From: Datisca glomerata
Lineage: Eukaryota > Streptophyta > Magnoliopsida > Cucurbitales > Datiscaceae
Direction: 5' to 3'
Length of the DNA: 64,000 nt
Assembly: GCA_003255025.1 (NCBI GenBank)
Contig: QANY01002420.1
Coordinates: forward strand, 1,383,543-1,447,542
Below, in pieces: positions 22,400 to 34,745 of the stretch (the stretch's first letter is position 1; each line of letters opens with the position of its first letter). A model generated the notes under the pieces. That model made no database searches. It was not told the origin of the DNA and saw nothing but the letters and a program-made list of their open reading frames with translations. The position numbers were made by a program, and so were the translations under genes.

Positions 22400-23590
22400 G
22401 ATAAAGACTTTCTCATAATGCTGACACGTATCTGTGACATCTTAGGTTGGGACATATTGATATAGATAGATTGAACCGGTTAACAAAGCATGGTGTTTTG
22501 AGACAGCTAAAAGTTGGGACTCTTCCAGTTTGTGAATATTATCTAGAGGGTAAAATGACCAAGAGACCTTTCTCTAGAAAGGGTCAAAGATCACAATAAT
22601 CACTTGAGCTAGTATATAATGATGTATGTGAACTGGTCAATATACAAGTTGTATATGAGTATGAGTATTTTGTCACTTTTACTGTTGATTACTCTAGAGA
22701 TGGTAATACTTACTTAATGCAAAGAAAATCTGAAACTTTTGAAAAGTTTAAAGATTTCAAAGCTGAAGCTGAAAATTAATTAGGTAAATCTTTAAAAACA
22801 CTTCGATCCGATCGAGGTGGCGAACACTTAGATTTAGAATTCAAGGACTACCTGTTGGAGTATGGCATTCTATCCCAACTCACAGCACTTGGAACGCCAC
22901 AGGAAAATGATATTTCAGAATGGAGAAACTGAACCTATTGGATATTGTTAGGTCGATGTTAAGCCACTCGTCACCACTAGTCACCTTCTGGGGTATGCAC
23001 TTCAAACGACAATCTACATTTTCAATGTCATGCCTTCTAAGTCTGTAAGCAAGACGCGTTTAGAGTTATGGAATGGCTCCAAACCAAGTTTGTGTCATTT
23101 CTGTATATGAGGGTGTCCAACTCATGTTCTTAGACCTAAGTCTAAAAAGTTAGACTCAAGGTCTGACGTGTGTATATTTATTGGCTATGCTCCAGAAACA
23201 AGAGGTGAGTACTTTTATAGTCACAAAAATAAAAAAGTGTTTGTATCTACATATGCCACTTTCCTTGAATACGACTATATGGAAAACTATAAATCTCAGA
23301 GCAAAGTAGTTCTCAAACAATTAGCTTCTATTAGACCACCTTCATCATTAACTGATAAATGACAACCACGAAAATCATTAATCTTGTTCAGGATAACCCG
23401 GTGCAACATCGTAGTGGGAGGGTCGTAAGACAACCTATCCACTATGAACTAGAGGCACATGTCCTGATGTATGACACTAATAATGATGATCCGTTAACCT
23501 TTAAAAAGGTGATGGAAGATCCTGAAAATGAGAAATGGCTAGATGCCATGAACCAAGAAATGGAATCGATGTATTTCAAATCTGTCTAGG
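22400..23590 (+). pseudogene. Copia A integrase
   Basis: It begins with the pre-integrase motif HLRLGHIDIDRLNRL near 22436. The core follows with LRSDRGGEHLDLEFKDYL (second catalytic Asp) near 22800 and a TPQENDISEWRN segment that keeps the third catalytic Glu. C-terminal Copia sequences (VCIFIGYAPETRGEYFY at 23160-23230) run into the linker (RSGRVVRQPIHYE). Stops and shifts break it into about five pieces. Confidence 0.8.
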
Positions 23591-24230
23591 AACTTTTAGA
23601 TCCACCTAAAGATGTCAAGTTTATTGGATGTAAATGGATCTTCAAGAAGAAAAGAGGTGCAAATGGGAAAGTAGAGACTTTCAAGGCATGGCTAATAGCT
23701 AAAGACTATACACAAAGGGAAGGAGTCTATTCTGAAGAGACATTCACTCCTATTGTCATGCTAAAATCCATTCATATCCTTTTATCCGTAGCCTCTAGTT
23801 TAGACAAATGAAATATGGTAAATGGATGTCTAGACAGCTTTTCTGAATGAATCTCTAGAAGAAAGCATCTATATGATGTAACCAAAAAGGTTCATGAAAA
23901 AGTGGCAAGAACAGAAAGTATGCAAGTTGCTTAAATCCATTTATGGATTAAAGTAAACATCGAGATATTAAAATCTTACCTTTGATGAAATTATTAAATC
24001 GTATGGTTTCGAGCACAATATTAATGAAACTTGTGTTTATAAATACATCAAAGATAAGTTAGTGGTTTTCTTAGTTCTTTATGTAGATGATATTTTACTC
24101 AATTGGAATGATGTAGAAACTTTATCGAAAGTAAAGAATTGGTTAACTGAGAAATTCTAAATTAAAGATTTGGGAGGTTCTAGGCTTCCAAATCCCAAGG
24201 GATAGAAAGAATAGCTCTTGGCACTTTCTT
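23590..24230 (+). pseudogene. Copia A reverse transcriptase
   Basis: After a stop near 23588 the RT continues with KFIGCKWIFKKKRGANGKVETFKA and YVDD at 24080-24091 within VFLVLYVDDILL, so the catalytic Asp pair is retained. Several stops, including one in the AFLNxxL region and one just after LKSIYGLK, inactivate it. Confidence 0.8.
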
Positions 24231-24329
24231 AGGCATCTCATATTTATAAGGTGCTGGAGAGATTCACTATAAAAATTTCAAGAAATGTCAACTATTGACC
24301 AGATATGGAATTATTCTTTTTAAGGAGAA

Positions 24330-24960
24330 GTTTCCTAAGACACCTCAGGAGGAAGAGGATATGAGAAATGTTCATTATGCTTTAGATGTTGGTAGTCTCA
24401 TGTATGCAATTTTATGTACGAGACCACACATCTGTTATTCAGTAGGAATTGTCAGACGTTATCAATAAAATCCTAGTTTAGAACATTGGATTGCAGTAAA
24501 GCACATTCTCAAGTATCTTCGAAGAATGAGAAATTATATGCTTGTTTATTCAAGTGGAGACCAGAACCCTATAGGATATCTTGATTCTGATTTTCAATCA
24601 GATAGGGACATTTGAAAGTTGACGTCTTGATCAGTATTCCCCCTAGGTGGAGGAGCTAGTCCGAAAAAGTATTAAATAATCCAATATTGCAGATTCCACT
24701 ATCGAAGCTGAATATATAACGGCTTATGAAGCTGCAAAAGAAGAAGTATGACTAAAAAAGTTCTATATTGATCTGGAAGTAGTTTCACATATGGACAAAC
24801 CACTGATCCTATACTGTGACAACAATGTGGTGGTAGCTAATTCTAAAGAACTAAAGAGTCACAAGGTCAGATGAGAACCTAGCTGATCCTTTTACCAAGA
24901 CACTTTCTACGAAGTCATTTGAGGGTAATGTGCGAAATATGGGGTTGAAAGTGATGCTAC
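24330..24960 (+). pseudogene. Copia A RNase H
   Basis: Copia RNase H order is visible: a MYAILCTRPHICYSVG segment near 24400, HWIAVKHILKYLRR near 24485, a decayed STIEAEY region near 24695, and an ADPFTKTLS-like end near 24885. The element ends with 'agggaaaataggaga' (purine tract) just before the 3' LTR at 24986. Confidence 0.75.
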
Positions 24961-24985
24961 ATTTGCTTTAGGGAAAATAGGAGAT

Positions 24986-26988
24986 TGTTGGGCATAGTAC
25001 CCTCAAAACATGTGTTAAGACATTTTAAATATGAAATTAATGAAATTACATTATTCTTATGATTGTTCTTGTGAATTATTGTTGAATAATTTATATAAAT
25101 ATTTGAAAATTTCATATTCATTAATGAGACTATGATCTTCTATAAGTACGAGAGGATTAAGATCATAAATAATAAATCCAGATCACTGATGTGGATAGAC
25201 ATATTAGTTAATGTATTTTATATAATTAGATTATATAGGACAATATTGATGTGAATTAATATCTATATTAACTTACCATTTATCACAAAAACTTTTATAC
25301 ATATCAAATATGATGATCATATGTAGATCAGTCTGAATCCTGAGTAGTCATAAACTCATGTGCATGTCTACTGGATCTTTTGATTCACTCGTTAAGATTT
25401 ATATATAAAAAAAACTAGTGACTTTTATTTTGAAGATTCAGTGATATGGATGGCTGAGAATATGATCTTACGATATTTGAAATCCAAACTTTGCTAATTG
25501 ATCGTATATTTGTTCATTTAAATGTTAATTCTGGAACTGAATGGTTATTGAGCTTTAAATTTATAATATGACTATAAATTGACCATTCACTATTGAATTA
25601 ATGGTACTTAAGGATCACGAGGTAATTAGAAGGATAAAATGGTCATTTTGACCGGTTCTAATTTACGAACCAATAGTTACAGGATAGAACTAAATGAACT
25701 GATTATATCAATGGATTACACGGTTATACTCTGTAAATCTATTATGTAATTTATTATAGTGCAATTCTATATTTGTAATGGAGTAGTAATAGAATTAATA
25801 CATAAGATTATTTAATTAAAGAGTTTCATTAATAATATGGTTTATTGGAGCTTAGAATTATGGGTCCATGATCTGAAGCCATCTTTCTACTATATAGTCT
25901 AGGATGTGATTATTTTAGGACATGAGAAACGGATTAACTTGCAAAAGAAATTAAATTTCTGGAGTAAGTATCTAATTATGAGATAATTATGTGTAATGAA
26001 TTAATTAATAATTAATTAATTAAGTTATTTAATGTAATTTTCTGAAATTATAATTAAATAATTATATCAATTAATTTTGTATTGATCGATAAGTGAGACA
26101 GCATATCTGATTTATGAAATAAAATAATGCTAAATTATTACGTGATAATAATTTAAAATTTGAATCAACTAAATCTGTTATTTGTGAACTAACAGATTAA
26201 TTAGTTGATTGTGGTGATAAGATAAGTTAATTTTGAATTAATTGATATCTAGATATTTATCTGACTAAAATAAATCATAAATTTGAGAAAATTGTCACGT
26301 GGCATATTGGAGTGCCACATGTCAATCACTGATTTTTGAATCAGAGATCGACATGAGTTATCGTAGTGCCACACGGCACTACATTGACATGTGGCACACT
26401 GCAGTGCCTCACGGCACCTATAGTGGTAGCGTGACTCTATAGCGTCGTGACGCACTACAGTTCTACACGGCATACTAAGTGCCGTGTGACACTGTAGTGT
26501 TGCTTAATTGTAATAGGTCCCACTGCAATGGTACATTTATAACTAATTTATTATTTTGTAAATCCCTAAAAATTTGATAAGCCTTGACCTAGAAGAGAGA
26601 TATAGATATTATTCTATTGATCTTAGTGTATGCAACTGTGTGATTAAAAATTAATCAAAAAGCTTTATGAGATTTTCTATCTTTCTCTCAAAGTTTTGTC
26701 TCACGATAATTCTTTTTAAAATCTCTAGATCTCATGTGTTGAGTACATCTACAGATAGAGAAGTGTCTTTGATTTATTCTACGTGTCCACACATGTCCTA
26801 GTGTATTTGAAGATTGGTATGGATATTCTTAGTGTGGATCGCGCAGTCCGTTGTTCGTGGGATTACATATTCTTTCATTTAAAATATTTTTTTGGAAATC
26901 GTGACGTTGTAATTGTTTTGATTTTGAATCGATAAAGTTTTAATTTTTAAGGCCACGCCTCCACCGCGCGACGCCACCGATTCCAACA
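24986..26988 (+). repeat. 3' LTR of Copia A
   Basis: Homologous to 17159-19325 with many substitutions. It preserves the inverted-repeat cluster (26290-26510) and the GC-rich end with 'ccaccgcgcgacgccacc'. It ends CCAACA at 26988, after which Copia B resumes. Confidence 0.9.
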
Positions 26989-28410
26989 TTAGCAGCATAA
27001 TTTGGAGTATTAACAATAGTAGTTGAGTGATCAATGTGTGAAGCAAAAGAATTAGAATCACATATATTAGAAGAAGCTAAACTATGCAATTATGGAAAGA
27101 AAGCAGTAGAGTCAACACTATTTTAGCAGAATTTGTAGAAAGATAAACATCAATAATATTCTTGGCTATTTGAGCATAAGAAAATACAGTTTTATCAAAT
27201 ATAGCATGTCTAGAGGTATAAGTCTTAGTAGAATTAGGATCATAACATAAATATCCTTTGAATTCTACAGCATATCCCAAAAAGATGCATTGAATGGTTT
27301 TATGCTGAAGTTTATGAGAATTGTAAGGCTTAATGCATGGATAACTAGCACAACCAAATATTCTAAGATGTGTATAGTCTGGTGGTTTCCCAAAGAGCAA
27401 TTCAAAAAGAGATTTATTATTAAGAGTAGGTGATGGAATTCTGTTAATTAGAAACACATCAATAGAAAAAGCATTAAAGCAGAATTGAAGAGGAATGGAA
27501 GTCGTATGAAGTAAAGCTAAGGCAGTCTCTATTAGATGCCTATTTTTCATTTTTGTAATATCATCCTGTTAAGGAGTGTAGGGGTAAGATTTCTGGTGAA
27601 ATATGAATAGGTTTAGAGAGAAGTTTTTCTACAAATGGCTTAAGCTTTTGAAATATGGAGGAAACTTCAGACTTTTGAGCCATAAGGAATATCCAAATAT
27701 ATCTAGATATGTCATCAATAAATGAGACATAATCTTTGTATCTTTTAAGAGAAATTATAGGAGATGGACCCCAAACATCACTATGAAGAAGTTGATGAGG
27801 TGAAGTGGAGGAAGATTGAGACAAGGAAAATGGTAATTTTGACATTTTGCTCTAAAGACAACTAATACGTATACAATTAGAAGAATAAAAAAGGTAGAAT
27901 TATATGGTAGGTGTGCCTCATTCAAAATATGTCGAACAACAGTATTATAAGCATGGTCAAGCCTATCATGGCGTGTTTTATTAGTAATTTTGGTGCCAAG
28001 AAGTGGAACTAGTGTAAGAGAAGAATCTGTTTTGGAGTGAATAGGTATAGATGAGGGAATGGGATAGACCCCATTGTTACTGAGACCTTCATACAGAACA
28101 TAACCCGAGGCCTAAGTGAGAAGCATCAAAGAAGAAAATACAATTAATACCTTTGCGACATTTATCGATAGAAAGAAGATTACAAGACATATTAGGAACA
28201 CATAAAATCTTAGGCATAGAAAAGGAGTGAGAAGAAGTGTTAAACACACTTGAACTAGAATGAGTCATGGGTAAAACTTTTCCATTGCCAATAGCCACAC
28301 TATCTTCACCATTGTATTCAAAAGGAGAAAATAAAGTCATGAGCAATACTTCTGAATCAAGAAAGAATACAACAACAACCAATGTTGCCAACACAGTCAA
28401 CACTAATCTA
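26989..28410 (-). pseudogene. Copia B, upstream half: protease region and integrase
   Basis: Minus-strand pieces are 28403-28089 (post-protease region, with VPNMSCNLLSIDKC), 27845-27561 (integrase core, with HSDVWGPSPI and YVSFIDDISRYIW) and 27550-27077 (integrase C-terminal part, with LRIFGCASYPCIKPYN and IFLGYAVEFKGYLCYDP). A stretch of roughly 90 bases that would hold the LRSDGGGE motif is missing near 27590. The usual NGVAERKHR becomes a segment without Glu, so catalytic residues are lost. The continuation is at 17150-15602. Confidence 0.85.
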
Positions 28411-29100
28411 GTAGGAACACCTACAAATATATCAACTACAATAAAAATTCAGAAGGACTAGCTCTATGAGGTAACCAATCCTCGAGCTTTTTTAATTCCT
28501 CACTGTCAATTATGCTAGACAAACATAATTTTCTCTTTTGGAAGTCACAAGTCATCCCTACAGTCGTGGAACATGGTTTAGATGACATATTGTTTGGTGA
28601 GAGTGTCTGTCCACAAAAATTACCTAAAAATGGAGAACCAAATCCAACTTATAGAACATGGGTCAGATGTGATCAACTTCTACTGAGTTGGCTAAGAGCC
28701 TCCATGACAGAAGGAGTGCTTGGTTCTGTTATTAACTACAGAATTTCTAGTGAGGTTTGAAGCTCACTAGAAAATTTTTTTTGCTAGTTCTTTAAGAGCT
28801 AGATTGATGTACCTCAAGGAAAGCTACCAGAAGAAACAAAAGACACGAAAACTATCATTGAATAATGTGATTACATTAGATCTATGGCAGACTCCCTTGC
28901 TGCAGTAGGACAATCAGTCCAAGAAAAGGATCTAATTTTACACATACTTGAAGGTTTAAGGATGGAGTATGATTCAGTAGTTGTCAATATAAATTCTAGG
29001 ATCACTAGCATGAGCCTCGAGGATGTTCAATCCCTTTTAATGAATCACGACAATCGATTGGAAAAATTCATGATGCACACTCTTCAACTCTAAAATTCAC
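28339..29100 (+). pseudogene. Copia C gag
   Basis: The start codon at 28339 opens a Ser/Thr/Asn-rich N-terminus, stopped at 28461. The UBN2/retrotran_gag core follows: MLDKHNFLFWKSQVIPTVV at 28512, then LLSWLRASMTEGVLG, then a segment with MADSLAAVGQSVQEKDLI and ILEGLRMEYDSVVVNI. Stops fall near 28458, 28758 and 28866. Confidence 0.8.
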
Positions 29101-29439
29101 TACCAACATGACTACCTCAACACCTTTTGGCAAGAAAGGAACCCCTAGAACCCAATGATGCTACTTCCAAAACTATTCAGGAAACACCAATAGAAATCAC
29201 AACTTCTCAAGAAATGGAGCAATGTCTTTTAATAGTAGAGGAGCAAGAAGATGAGTTAGGTTTGGAAGATAATGAAATAGACTTATTTGCCAGGTGTGTA
29301 GAAAATCTAGGCATGGAGCCAACATTTGCTACTACAGGTTTGACAAAAATTCCAATCCTAATTATCGACAGCAACAAAGTCACCTGCAACACAACTTCCA
29401 AGCTCAACCGACTGCCTTTTACATAGGACCATAATCCAT

Positions 29440-29700
29440 ACCAAACTTATCATTGTATGTTGACAGTGGGACCAATAATCATGTCACCTAGAACTTCAGT
29501 AATCTGAGGATTGCATCTGAGTACATTGGCTTAGACATTCTTGCATTTAGTAATGGCAACCTTCTTCCCATCACCCATATATGTTCCTCACTTTTAGCTA
29601 TCAGAAGCACACCACTTAAGCTTAAATATGTTTTGTGTGCACCTAAATTACCAAAAATTATGTGAGTGTATCAAAGTTAACTAAAGATAATAATGTTTAC
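29440..29700 (+). pseudogene. Copia C protease
   Basis: YVDSGTNNHVT at about 29456-29490 gives an intact DSG catalytic triplet. A stop follows immediately after HVT, and the C-terminal part is shifted. Confidence 0.7.
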
Positions 29701-29969
29701 CTAGAGTTTCATGACATGTTTTGTCTCGTGAAGGCCAAGTAAACAGGGAGAGTTCTACTTCAAGTGATACTTAAAGTTGGCTTATACCAATTGAAAATAC
29801 CTGATGACTAGAATGTTGCTGTCTTGACTTGCACTTTGGCTTTAATCTTTCTGTTAGTCTATTCTATTTGTTGTGGTCCTCATACCACTAGGTCTATAAA
29901 TAATTTTTATCCCACTAGTGATAGAGCTACGCTGTTTTCAATTCCAAGAAATGTACTCCCATTGATACT

Positions 29970-31000
29970 TCAGTGAATACAACTAATTTCTTGACTACTT
30001 CTTTTGTTAACTTATCTAATGCATCAAATGTGAAATTATGGCATATGAGATTAGGGCACCCCTCCCCCAGAATTCTAAACCAAGTTTCTCATCACTTAAA
30101 CATAAACCTACCTGCTCCATCCCACTTTTTATGTGATTCATGCCAACTTGGTGAAATTCACTCTTTACCCTTTTAAACATCTCATAATGTTTCAAATCAA
30201 CCTTTAAAGCTTATTTGAAATAATATTTGGGGACCAACTATCACTCAAGATAGGGCTTTGCTTACTATATTCACTTGATTGATGCACTCAGCAAGTTCAC
30301 CTGGATCTACCCAATGAAACTCAAGTCTTAAGTCATTGACACCTTTTATCCTATTCAAAAAAGTGGTAGAATAAAAATTCAACCTTAGATTGGGTGGTGA
30401 ATATAGATCTTTAAACCTTATTCGAAGTCTCAGGGAATCATAGTTAGGCATCATTTCCCTCACACCCATCAGTAAAATGGGACCGTAGAGAGAAAAGAAA
30501 GACATCTCATATTAACAAGTCTTACCCTACTTTCCCAACCATCCTTAACTCTCAAATATTGGAGGGATGCTTTCCAATGCTCTTTGTATCTCATAAACAG
30601 ACTTCCAACTCTATTACTTACATAAAAATCACCATTTGAGATCATTTTTCAGCATAAACCAGATTATCAATTTCTGAGAGTGTTTGGCAGTTCTTATTAC
30701 CCTTACCTCTGGCCTTATAATGCACACAAGCTTCAGTTCAGGTCTTCTCTTTGTGTCTTTTTAGGCTACTCACCTTTTCTTAAGGGCTATAAGTGCTTAC
30801 AAACTTCTGGTAGAATCTATATATATCTAGAAATGTGTCGTTTAATGAATATGAGTTTCCTTTTTCTTTTCACTCTGCATTCACCAATACACTATATAGA
30901 TCATCTGTTAACACTCATCATGTTGCATCTCTTCATTTTTCACCTCTTCCTAGTGCAAACCATGGTGCTCTAATTCTGTCATAAGGCAATTTTCAATAGG
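29970..31000 (+). pseudogene. Copia C integrase
   Basis: The pre-integrase motif WHMRLGHPSPRILNQV lies at 30040, with CDSCQLGEIHSLPF (zinc-binding Cys pair) to 30176. A heavily decayed core follows (KPLKLI and a WIYPMKLKS-like segment near 30300). The C-terminal part LQFRSSLCVFLGYSPFLKGY is at 30735-30795. The DDE residues cannot be traced as a set. Confidence 0.75.
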
Positions 31001-31289
31001 TAATATACCCTGCAGCATCTAGTGACGTATGTTTGTCTCAATCTTTCTCTTTACTTGATTCTACACCTAGTTTTCCTACTACTGATATTTCACATGCACT
31101 TTCTATCCCTATTACCATAGAGGCACAATCCCACTCTTCTTCCTCACCTCCTACCCTGGTTCTTAACCCTTTACTGTCCAAATATCCCATGATCACTAGA
31201 ACAAGTGTGACTCTCTCAACCCAAACTTTATATCTACACAAAGCATCCTCTCCCACCCTCACCCATCCTAAAAGAACCATTATCAACTA

Positions 31290-31900
31290 AGCTAACTCTT
31301 CTAGATCTTTTGTGGTCTAAAGCTATGCAGGAGGAGTTTCATGCACTTCTTAAGAATGACACTTGAGATCTTGTGCCTTCTTCACCATCTATGAACCTTA
31401 TATGTAATAAATGGGTTTACAAAGTAAAACTGAATGTGAATGGGTTAGTGTAGAGGTTAAAGGTGTTTCACCAGGCTCCTAGAATAGATTACAGTGAGAA
31501 TTATTCTCACCCTAGCTCTCATCTTCAATTGGCCATTTCAATAACTTGACTAAATAATGCCTTCCTAATTCGTGTTCTAGAAGAGGCAGTGTTCATGAAG
31601 AAGCTTGAGGGTTTATTGATCCCACAAGACCATATGATGTCTGTAAGCTCCAAAAGGCACTTTATGGGTTGAAAAAAGCTTCTTAAGCTTGTTTTGATAG
31701 GTAGAGGTATACCTTGCTACAATAGGGGTGTATTAATGCTAAGTCTGATGCCTCCTTTGTATACTCAAACATGGCTCTATACTTGTCTATATTCTAATCT
31801 ATGTTAATGACATTTTGGATTACTGGGAATAATATGTTTATGATTAAACAATTTACTCTGAAGTTGCATCAGATTTTGGGCCACTACGCGTGTTTTTAGG
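31290..31900 (+). pseudogene. Copia C reverse transcriptase
   Basis: AMQEEFHALLKND near 31325 and NKWVYKVKLNVNG near 31408 mark the start. The catalytic box reads YVND (31800-31811) instead of YVDD, losing one of the two catalytic aspartates. Multiple stops are present. Confidence 0.8.
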
Positions 31901-32269
31901 GACGCAAGCCATCAAAATTGCCTCTGCAATGCACCTTTCCCAATCCAAGTACATTATTTATCTCCTTAGAAGAACAAAGATGAATGGGGTTAAACCTAGT
32001 TCTAGTCTAGCGAGTCTATCCACCAAGCTCTCCCTTCATGAAGGTGAACTCTTTCTTAATATCACCTTATTTAGGAGCACTATCGGTGCTATCTAATATC
32101 CGACATTGACAAGACCAGAAATCTCTTTCATTGTCAACATGTTAAGCCAGTTTCTTCACCAACCTACAACACTTCCATGACAGGCTTGTAAAAAGGTACT
32201 CATATATCTTAAGGGTACCATTTTAGAGGGCCTTTCTCTACTAACAGCTTCCACACTTCCTCTCCAAGC

Positions 32270-32760
32270 ATATTCAGATACTGACTAGGCTAGTAACCCT
32301 GATGATAGAAAGAGCATTAGTGGAAATGCCATCTACTTAGGTAAGTCTCCAATTTTTTGGCCCTAAAAAATAGAATATGGTGTCTAGGTCCAGTACAGAG
32401 AGTAAGTACAGGGCCTTGACTAATACTATTGTTGAGTTCATTTGGCTTAGGTCTCTCCTTGATGAACTTCATGTTCTTCTTGTGCCACCATCCATAATCT
32501 AGTATGATAACCTTGGACCAGCTACCCTTGCTTCCAATATCATTATTCATGCAAGATCCAAGCACATTATCATTGATCAACACTTCATCAGAGATCAAGT
32601 TCTGTCCAAACTTCTCCAAGTGTTGTATGTTTCCTCTTATGACCAAATTGCTGATATACTCACCAAAGCATTGTCTGAGGAGAGGTTCCACTTTCTTAAG
32701 TCCAAACTTAAAGTCACTCAACGTCCTTCTTCAGCTCAGAGTCAAGTTCAAATTGGCTAA
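32270..32760 (+). pseudogene. Copia C RNase H
   Basis: NPDDRKSISGNAIYLG near 32297 and IADILTKALSEERFHFLKSK near 32650 are the hallmark ends of Copia RNase H. The polyprotein stop lies at about 32758, shortly before the purine tract. Confidence 0.75.
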
Positions 32761-32771
32761 ACACCCATTTT

Positions 32772-33420
32772 CACTTGGGGGGGAATATTAGAACTATGTT
32801 CTTTCTCCTTGTCAGTATATCAGTGGCTCCTCTTATCAGTGGACACTTGACAGATTTTTCTCACTTTACATTAGCATCTTATGGTTCACTAAGAGATAAA
32901 ATTAGTTAAGGAGAATCTCTCACTTTCTGTAATTGGCTTTTACAGCATCTTAGTATAACAATTTTTTATTCCTCTTCTTATTTATATTGTACTTTGCCTT
33001 GTTATCTTGGATATAGTGAAATGAGGTATATGATTAGAACTTGGTACATTGAAGCTTTTCGTGCATCTTCACTGTGTAAAATACCTCTCTATCAACTTCT
33101 CCTATACATATTATTGCTTTTTCAGTCTTCTAATAATCTTTTATGCCGGTCATTATGTTTCTTATGCATTTTGTCATTTTTATACTTCTCATGTTAAATT
33201 AGATTAGATTCTAGCCATGTTTCCAACTCATACTTTCAAATTTGATAATATACCTCAATTTTTTTTGTTGTCTATTTCATTCTTCAAGTATGAGTATATT
33301 ATTCCCCTTCTTTACGTTATTCTCTATCTATTGGATTCTTTTGTTCATTGCTTCTCTTTTTTCATCAACATCCCTCTAATTTGATTTCGATACTCAAATA
33401 ATGAAATTAGTGTTTCATTT
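32772..33420 (+). repeat. Copia C polypurine tract and 3' LTR
   Basis: The tract 'cttgggggggaatat' (32776-32790) precedes an LTR beginning TATTAGAAC (usually TGTTAGAAC). A promoter-like 'tatttatattgtac' block lies near 32979. The right boundary is approximate, since no partner LTR exists here. Confidence 0.55.
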
Positions 33421-34745
33421 TGTAATCTATAATAAATTTATCATTAGAGATTATTTTACTTATTCTCAAAACTCATCTTTGACTAGTTTGAATGATTTAG
33501 CGAATTCATAGTAAGTAGTACGTGAACATGAACAACCGTCGAAATATATATTTTTAATTAGAATATTTCATATTGTATATTTTATTTTAGTTATGCTATT
33601 ATATATGCTAAAGGTAATACTAATGGCATGCTGAGGATACTCATCGTTGAGTAAGAACTATAACAAGAAATCATTTTTCTCCTTTTAATATGCTTATACT
33701 TCCTACATTACAAATTTAGCATATCTTAAATATATTCTTACATTTATATATAAATATATACTTCTAACTTTACATAAGTCCGTGCAATTCACGAGTAACA
33801 TTATCATATTTTAATCTCATGAATATATTTATAATAATTCCACTTTCACATTTTAATTACTATTTTCTATCTTAAATATGGATAATGCCTAGGTGTATAA
33901 GGAGCATAGGCATTCACAAACTTTGATAAACTAAGTAAAATAATTAATAAGTTTGGAGGAAAATTTTATAATACTCAGTATCCATACTAGAGTCCATTGA
34001 ATATGTATGAGAGTTTATTAAATGTATATGAAATCTATTAAATTTTTTAAATTTCACCAAACATATAAAAATGATTGGTCAAATGCATCTATGTCAGAAA
34101 AAAAATCCCATACAGGTGTGATTCGGTTAAAAACTTTTGAAGAAGACAGCCGTCAACAGTCAACCAGTATTCACAAACTTTTCTAATATTTAATACATGC
34201 ACATGTTCTATGAGGACATATATCTATATTCAACCGGTGTGTGCTGCATTAAATAGACGTATTAAATATTCATTACTGTCAATGACCTTTGTGACTCATA
34301 AAGCTGCATAATTTTGAGAGCTTGCCATAATCACTTATTAATCGACAGCAGAGTCTATTAAATATAATTATTTACTTTTAACGCGTGTTAGGGAAGTGTG
34401 TACCTGCTCACATTGTTAGGGCTCATGTCTTATTTAAAATGAAACGCTGGTATAGCTAGCGTCGAATATAGGATCCGAATTTTTTGAAGTTGTTAGATAA
34501 TTTGAGAGGGAAAATTAGATCATCATATTAAATAAAATAAAATTGTTCTATTTTTTCCTTTAATAGTTAGATAATATATGAGCCGTCTAAATCAGATTGA
34601 ACGATTCAAATTCATTCAAATACCAAAAAGTCTAATTTCCCATTTTGCAGTCTCTTCCCTGAATATAGGTCTAATTTCCCATTTTGCAGAACTATTAGAA
34701 AGAATTTACTAGAGACAAACAAATCTTGTCCTAATTGAAACTGCA
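33421..34745. other. Unassigned intergenic DNA
   Basis: AT-rich sequence without recognisable coding or transposon ends. It contains a 21-base direct duplication ('gtctaatttcccattttgcag') at 34630-34650 and 34669-34689, spaced 39 bases. Confidence 0.5.

Larger units (their letters stand above)
17159..26988 (+). mobile_element. Copia A, full-length but degenerate, nested in Copia B
   Basis: Two LTRs of about 2.17 and 2.00 kb flank a 5.7 kb interior with gag, protease, integrase, reverse transcriptase and RNase H in order. Both LTRs begin TGTTGGGCATAGTA and end near CGATTCCAA(C/T)A. The element splits Copia B so that the two halves of the latter lie on each side in the same orientation. The LTRs differ at many positions and by small indels, and the polyprotein has many stops, so this is an old insertion. 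Flanking bases do not form an obvious 5-base target duplication. Confidence 0.9.
28325..33420 (+). mobile_element. Copia C, lacking a 5' LTR
   Basis: A degenerate Copia interior (gag to RNase H) ends in a purine tract and a 3' LTR. The left end abuts the protease region of Copia B in head-to-head orientation, with no LTR or primer site between, so the 5' LTR was lost or recombined away. All domains have stops. Confidence 0.8.

Noticed and set aside
31038..31290. Opposite-strand ORFs of 82-85 codons in Copia C
   Set aside because: Both fall in the Ser/Pro-rich linker between integrase and RT, whose low complexity leaves both strands open.
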